Assembly (NCBI GenBank): GCA_004558185.1
Contig: SFDP01000002.1
Coordinates: 30,629-94,628 of the forward strand
Source of the DNA: Lachnospiraceae bacterium
GTDB lineage: Bacteria; Bacillota; Clostridia; Lachnospirales; Lachnospiraceae
Direction of reading: 5' to 3'
Length of the DNA: 64,000 bases
Shown here: one piece after another, positions 60,577-64,000 of the stretch
How positions within the stretch are numbered: position 1 is the stretch's first letter
Layout of the letters: the number at the start of each line of letters is the position of its first letter
Translations under genes and position numbers: made by a program
Notes under the pieces: model-generated
Databases searched by the model: none
What the model was told of the DNA's origin: nothing
The model's input: only the letters and a program-made list of their open reading frames with translations

Positions 60577-61650
60577 ATGAATGCCAAGAAGCATCTAAAA
60601 TGGATTGATGGTACAAAATTTATTGCGCTTATGGCTGTAATGATTGACCACACAGCCGGAGTGCTTCGTTACAGCCAGAGAATTCAATTAATTTCATTTT
60701 TTTCGGTATCTCTTTTTATTTTAATATCCGGAATAACTGCATGGATACATGAAGAAAAGAAGCAGGCTAGTTCATTAAAGAAGTATGGTACTTCAATTAA
60801 AAAGATAACATATGCATATTTTGGCGCCACCTTTTTTTACCAAATATTTAACCATAAGTTTTTTGATTTTAGTCAATATTTTTACTATATCATCCATTTT
60901 AATGCTAGTGGTCCTTTTTACTTTGTTCTTCTGTATCTTCAAATCCTGATTTTCAGACAGCCTTTTAAAGTTATTTTAAGAAAATTTGGAAGTGATAAAA
61001 GAGAAGTTTTTTTCGAAGGTATTATACTTGTAATTATTATAGGAATTTCCCATATTACAACATTTTATACCGATATATTAGGAGTGTATGGAGGGGGAGG
61101 TAAACTATTTGGTGGAACATACCTAATCCTGTTCTATGTAGGAATGTTGATTGCTAAGCACCGATTACTGGAAGAAACGAAAACCAGAGCTATTGGTTGT
61201 ACAATTGTTTTTGGAGGATTATGGTTCTTGTGGATATATATGAACTATAAAAATATTGATTCAGTAGATTCCTTTATTTCTGCTGGGAATTTAGTAAATC
61301 CTCCGGGTATGATCATTATGCTTTCTGCATGCTTAGTACTGCCATTTTCATTTGGGCTTTTTGAAATACTTAATCAAATTAGGATATCATGGTTAAACAG
61401 AATAATAGAAGGAGTATGCTATGTGGGTAGGCACACACTCTATATTTTCTTATACCATAATCTTTTTTTAGAGTATTTTCTGTCTCCGTATGTTATGATT
61501 GAAAATATCTGGTTGAGAAGGGTGGTATTTCTGATTGTAATGATAGGTGGAAGCTTAATGGTTGAGAAGCTACTTACTCGGCTTGCATCAATGATTAAAA
61601 AATTATATGATAATGGAGAATTACAGGAAAGAGGAGTAGAGGTTGAATAA
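60577..61650 (+). CDS. Acyltransferase family 3 (OafA-like) membrane protein
   Basis: This protein of about 357 residues has the family opening KWIDGTKFIALMAVMIDHTAG, with the conserved His, then FFSVSLFILISGITAWIHEE, and about 10 membrane segments. It would O-acetylate extracellular sugars. The ATG at 60577 has AAGGAT before it; an ATG at 60556 overlaps the previous stop. The gene is conspicuously AT-rich compared with the first 60 kb, a sign of recent transfer. Confidence 0.85.
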   Translation: MNAKKHLKWIDGTKFIALMAVMIDHTAGVLRYSQRIQLISFFSVSLFILISGITAWIHEEKKQASSLKKYGTSIKKITYAYFGATFFYQIFNHKFFDFSQYFYYIIHFNASGPFYFVLLYLQILIFRQPFKVILRKFGSDKREVFFEGIILVIIIGISHITTFYTDILGVYGGGGKLFGGTYLILFYVGMLIAKHRLLEETKTRAIGCTIVFGGLWFLWIYMNYKNIDSVDSFISAGNLVNPPGMIIMLSACLVLPFSFGLFEILNQIRISWLNRIIEGVCYVGRHTLYIFLYHNLFLEYFLSPYVMIENIWLRRVVFLIVMIGGSLMVEKLLTRLASMIKKLYDNGELQERGVEVE

Positions 61651-61707
61651 TTGCTTAACAGTAATTTATTCAGTCCAAATTTGAGAGGCTCCGAAGTGGA
61701 GGTAAAA

Positions 61708-62127
61708 ATGACAAATTATCACAAGGTTAAATTATTGGAATTTCCCGAACGAGGGGATGAACGAGGGCATTTGGTTATTGTAGAAGGCATGCTGGATATC
61801 CCCTTTGAAATCAAGCGTGTTTTTTATATATATGGCTCTGACTCCGATATAGTAAGGGGGCAGCATGCTAACAGAAAAAGCCAGTTTGTGCTAATTAATG
61901 TAGCAGGTACGAGTAAGGTCAAGGTCAAGGATGGGCTGGGAAATGAGGCTGTTTTTTCTCTGGATCGACCTCATACAGGTATCTATCTTCCTTCAATGGT
62001 GTGGAAGGATATGTATGACTTCAGTGAGGATTCAGTATTGCTGTGCCTTTCCAGTGAGCACTATGATGCTAGCGAGTATATACGGGATTATCAGAAATTT
62101 GTTGATATAATGAAAAAGGAGCTATAA
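61708..62127 (+). CDS. dTDP-4-oxo-6-deoxyhexose 3,4-ketoisomerase (FdtA/QdtA-like), copy 2
   Basis: This 139-residue cupin parallels the protein at 40421: GDERGHLVIVEG, IPFEIKRVFYIYG, RGQHANRKSQFVLIN and YLPSMVWKDMYDFSED, perhaps 60% identical by eye. GGAGG five bases before the ATG at 61708 excludes the longer upstream reading. No transaminase is adjacent; it could share the FdtB at 39314 or form the other epimeric 3-keto sugar. A GNAT acetyltransferase gene follows. Confidence 0.9.
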   Translation: MTNYHKVKLLEFPERGDERGHLVIVEGMLDIPFEIKRVFYIYGSDSDIVRGQHANRKSQFVLINVAGTSKVKVKDGLGNEAVFSLDRPHTGIYLPSMVWKDMYDFSEDSVLLCLSSEHYDASEYIRDYQKFVDIMKKEL

Positions 62128-62163
62128 CTGGACAATCGGTTGGAGCAAGACGGGAGACTACGG

Positions 62164-62691
62164 ATGGTTCTGCGTAAACTGTGTAAGGATGATGTACCAT
62201 TTATGCTGGAATGGATGCACGATCCGAACATTAACTGTAATTTCAGATTTATGGCCTCAGACTATGGGGTGAACGAGGTTAGTACATTTATTGAAGTCGC
62301 AAAAAAAGATTTTCAGGATAGACGAGCATACCATTTTGCCATTACGGAAGACGGAGAAGAATATTTGGGAACAATTAGCCTGAAAAATGTAGATTTGGTG
62401 AATCAAAGTGCAGAATATGCAATTGTTTTAAGAAGATGTGCCTGGGGTAGAGGACTGGGCCGCTTGGCTACAGAAGAAATCTTAAAATTTGCGTTCGACC
62501 GCCTTGGATTACATAGAGTGGCTCTTAATGTTTTGTCGGATAATTTTCCGGCAATACATCTGTATGAAAAATGTGGATTTATTTATGAAGGGGAATGGAA
62601 GGAATGCTTATGCTTATCCGGTAAGACGCATTCCCTAAAATGGTATAGATTGCTAAGGCAGGAGTGGCAGAAAACGAAAGAGAATAGGTAA
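62164..62691 (+). CDS. GNAT family N-acetyltransferase (RimJ/RimL-like)
   Basis: This 175-residue protein has LRKLCKDDVPFMLEWMHDP, LGTISLKNVDL, the acetyl-CoA site RRCAWGRGLGRLATEEIL and YEKCGFIYEGEWKE. Next to the second FdtA it may N-acetylate a 3-amino-3,6-dideoxysugar, replacing the hexapeptide FdtC/QdtC enzyme; this is inference. GGGAG about eight bases upstream supports ATG 62164 over TTG 62140. Confidence 0.85.
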   Translation: MVLRKLCKDDVPFMLEWMHDPNINCNFRFMASDYGVNEVSTFIEVAKKDFQDRRAYHFAITEDGEEYLGTISLKNVDLVNQSAEYAIVLRRCAWGRGLGRLATEEILKFAFDRLGLHRVALNVLSDNFPAIHLYEKCGFIYEGEWKECLCLSGKTHSLKWYRLLRQEWQKTKENR

Positions 62692-62697
62692 TAGGAT

Positions 62698-63711
62698 ATG
62701 AAAAAGCTGGCCAAATGGGCAAGAAAAGGATATGGGTATCTTGGGGGGGCTATTTTGGTCTGTATTCTTATAGGTGCAATAGTACGGAATCAGCAAGCTA
62801 AACAAGATACATACCACCTTCTTATCGTAGGAGATTCAATTGGGGAAGGGGCAGGTGCCAGCGATCCTGTCCATAAGTGGTATAGACTGTTGATTCCTTT
62901 TTTAGAGAAAAGATATAAGTGTCAGGTAGAAATAACCAATGTATCCATAGGAGGAAGCAGCAGCTATGCAGGATATGTTCAAATCATGGAGCTGGACAGA
63001 AAAGAGGAGTTTGATTTAATCATTATCTGCTATGGGGAAAATGATGCCGAGGAAGAATTCTCTTTATACTATGAGGTTCTGCTGCGAACGTTGTCAGAGA
63101 AGTATCCTGCCAGCCCTAAGCTGGCTATTTTAGAAAGCTCACAGCAGGAATATACCTTTAAGATAAAAATGATTCAGTCTCTATGCCGGCATTATGGAGT
63201 GTACATAGCCGATACTATTCAGGGCTTTGCAGACAGTGGGCTGCCCTATGACGTACTTTGTGACGATGGGGTGCATCCTAATGATGAAGGGCAGAAAGTA
63301 TATTATGATACGGTAAAAGCAGCTATTGAAGCCTTACCAGAGGAGAGGGGAACAGAAGTGGGAGAGGCGACAGAACCAGTGAATGAAGAGGCACTCGGAT
63401 TTGATGTCATTCAGTATATTCCATTTAAACGGTTTAGTAAGGTGGATGAATTTACTTATGAACTGCCTATCAATGCATCAGGAAGATTGGGCATTGACTA
63501 TACCACCATTGAGGGGGAAAATAATATCACAGTTTTGGTAGATGGAGAGTTTGGTGTCGATAAAAAAATTGTCTGGACATATGGATTTAGACAGCAACGT
63601 ATTGAGGTATTATTGGACCAGTGCGTAATTAAGGAGAAAATTCAGATCTGTTTTTCCAGTACAGATCAGGCAGAGAGTTTTCATGGAATTATTTTAAGCA
63701 AATCACGATAA
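62698..63711 (+). CDS. Membrane-anchored SGNH/GDSL hydrolase
   Basis: This 337-residue protein has an N-terminal membrane anchor (residues about 14-29) and an outward-facing SGNH domain with all four blocks: VGDSIGEGAG (Ser47), VSIGGSSS (Gly), YGENDAEE (Asn) and DDGVHPND (Asp, His). A C-terminal beta-rich domain follows (residues about 230-337). It is likely an O-acetyl esterase, or possibly a transferase, acting on the finished polysaccharide, balancing the acyltransferase at 60577. It is the last gene of the locus visible here. Confidence 0.85.
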   Translation: MKKLAKWARKGYGYLGGAILVCILIGAIVRNQQAKQDTYHLLIVGDSIGEGAGASDPVHKWYRLLIPFLEKRYKCQVEITNVSIGGSSSYAGYVQIMELDRKEEFDLIIICYGENDAEEEFSLYYEVLLRTLSEKYPASPKLAILESSQQEYTFKIKMIQSLCRHYGVYIADTIQGFADSGLPYDVLCDDGVHPNDEGQKVYYDTVKAAIEALPEERGTEVGEATEPVNEEALGFDVIQYIPFKRFSKVDEFTYELPINASGRLGIDYTTIEGENNITVLVDGEFGVDKKIVWTYGFRQQRIEVLLDQCVIKEKIQICFSSTDQAESFHGIILSKSR

Positions 63712-63753
63712 TCACCTATGTAAGTTTCCATTCAAAAGATAATGAAGCTATGA

Positions 63754-63847
63754 TAGTGTACTGACACATTAGTAATTAACATAACAGCGCTGCCCATGAC
63801 AGCATCTGCAGCACTGTTATATCAAAAATCAATGTGTCAGTACACTA
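63754..63847 (+). repeat. 94-bp nested palindrome, MITE-like
   Basis: Perfect 17-base inverted ends TAGTGTACTGACACATT (63754-63770) and its complement (63831-63847) enclose an inner stem ATAACAGCGCTGC / GCAGCACTGTTAT with one G-T pair. The outer TA dinucleotides fit a TA target duplication of Tc1/IS630-type miniature elements. A strong terminator-like fold is also possible, but no T run follows. Confidence 0.6.
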
Positions 63848-63854
63848 GTATAAC

Positions 63855-64000
63855 GGTTTCAAAATAACCCGACTCTATAGCTTGACTATTTTTCCGATTG
63901 TACAGCTTCAAAATCCTCAGCGTAGCCCGCTACGCCTACGTTTTTGAAACTGCACACTCAAAAAAATATTCTGCGTTTATAGTCGAGTTATTTATGAACC
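63855..64000 (+). repeat. Second nested palindrome reaching the window end
   Basis: The outer arms (63855-63879 and 63978-64000) read GGTTTCAAAATAACCCGACT and, in complement, GGTTCATAAATAACTCGACT. An inner palindrome is centred on GCGTAGC-CC-GCTACGC (63920-63935), with flanking TTCAAAA/TTTTTGAA. It looks like a dispersed palindromic repeat or miniature element; the right end may extend past the window. There is no coding sequence in 63712-64000. Confidence 0.6.

Noticed and set aside
1..64000. CRISPR arrays, tRNA or rRNA genes, prophage or conjugation genes
   Set aside because: No regularly spaced repeats, cloverleaf sequences or matching protein families were found anywhere in the window.

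Overview
The window is one continuous, single-direction (+ strand) surface-polysaccharide biosynthesis locus of about 54 genes. Both edges are open: the first gene is cut at its 5' end and the last bases lie inside a palindromic repeat. Moderate GC, strong Gram-positive ribosome sites (GGAGG, GAGAGG), TTG/GTG starts and membrane families such as YfhO and DUF6056 suggest a gut Firmicute, probably a Lachnospiraceae (Blautia/Roseburia-like). The genus is a guess. No tRNA, rRNA, CRISPR array, transposase, phage gene or regulator was seen.

Layout. (1) 2-18941: a Wzy/WaaL-type polymerase or ligase; a Pgl-like set (4,6-dehydratase, 4-aminotransferase, PglC-type phosphoglycosyl transferase) with an ATP-grasp enzyme where an acetyltransferase might be expected; a TviB/TviC pair that would make UDP-GalNAcA; several GT4 enzymes; two AsnB-like amidotransferases; and a GT2-GT11 fusion. 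(2) 19089-31152, after a terminator-like hairpin: GT11-like, DUF5672, GT17 and GT2 proteins, a PglK-type ABC flippase, a Wzy candidate, two GT2s, a pyruvyl transferase, a GH88/GH105-type hydrolase and a GT11. (3) 31185-39220: three large membrane proteins (two DUF6056), a Wzx flippase, a relic of a second wzx, and another Wzy candidate. (4) 39314-49973: FdtB and FdtA for a dTDP-3-amino-sugar, several glycosyltransferases, two hexapeptide acyltransferases, a WecG-GT4 fusion and a fourth Wzy candidate. (5) 50086-53518: a second DUF5672-GT11-ABC set. (6) 53655-63711: a GT-D-like and a fucosyltransferase-like protein, a YfhO/GtrB extracytoplasmic glycosylation pair, a GT-C-like protein, an AT-rich acyltransferase, a second FdtA, a GNAT acetyltransferase and a membrane-anchored SGNH hydrolase. 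Nested palindromes follow.

How it works together (inference). Nucleotide sugars (UDP-4-amino-trideoxyhexose, UDP-GalNAcA, dTDP-3-amino-3,6-dideoxyhexose) are made in the cytosol. PglC starts chains on undecaprenyl phosphate, the glycosyltransferases extend them, AsnB-like enzymes may amidate the uronic acid, ABC or Wzx flippases export the units, Wzy proteins polymerise them, and GT-C and acyltransferase proteins decorate them outside. One initiating enzyme against three flippases and four polymerase candidates suggests several stacked or shuffled glycan modules.

The most unusual signal is not a gene. Two families of short repeated junction elements sit directly in front of unrelated genes. 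Family 1 is a GCTGC/GCAGC hairpin plus AGAATGAGAGG ribosome site: five copies, two of them within 90-bp repeats. Family 2 is a tail reading RT(G/D)KAC(S/F)M(K/H/Y)GD-stop plus a GGGGATTA ribosome site: three copies. One family 1 copy is joined to a truncated wzx start. They look like scars or seams of gene-cassette exchange that also carry the ribosome site of the next gene.
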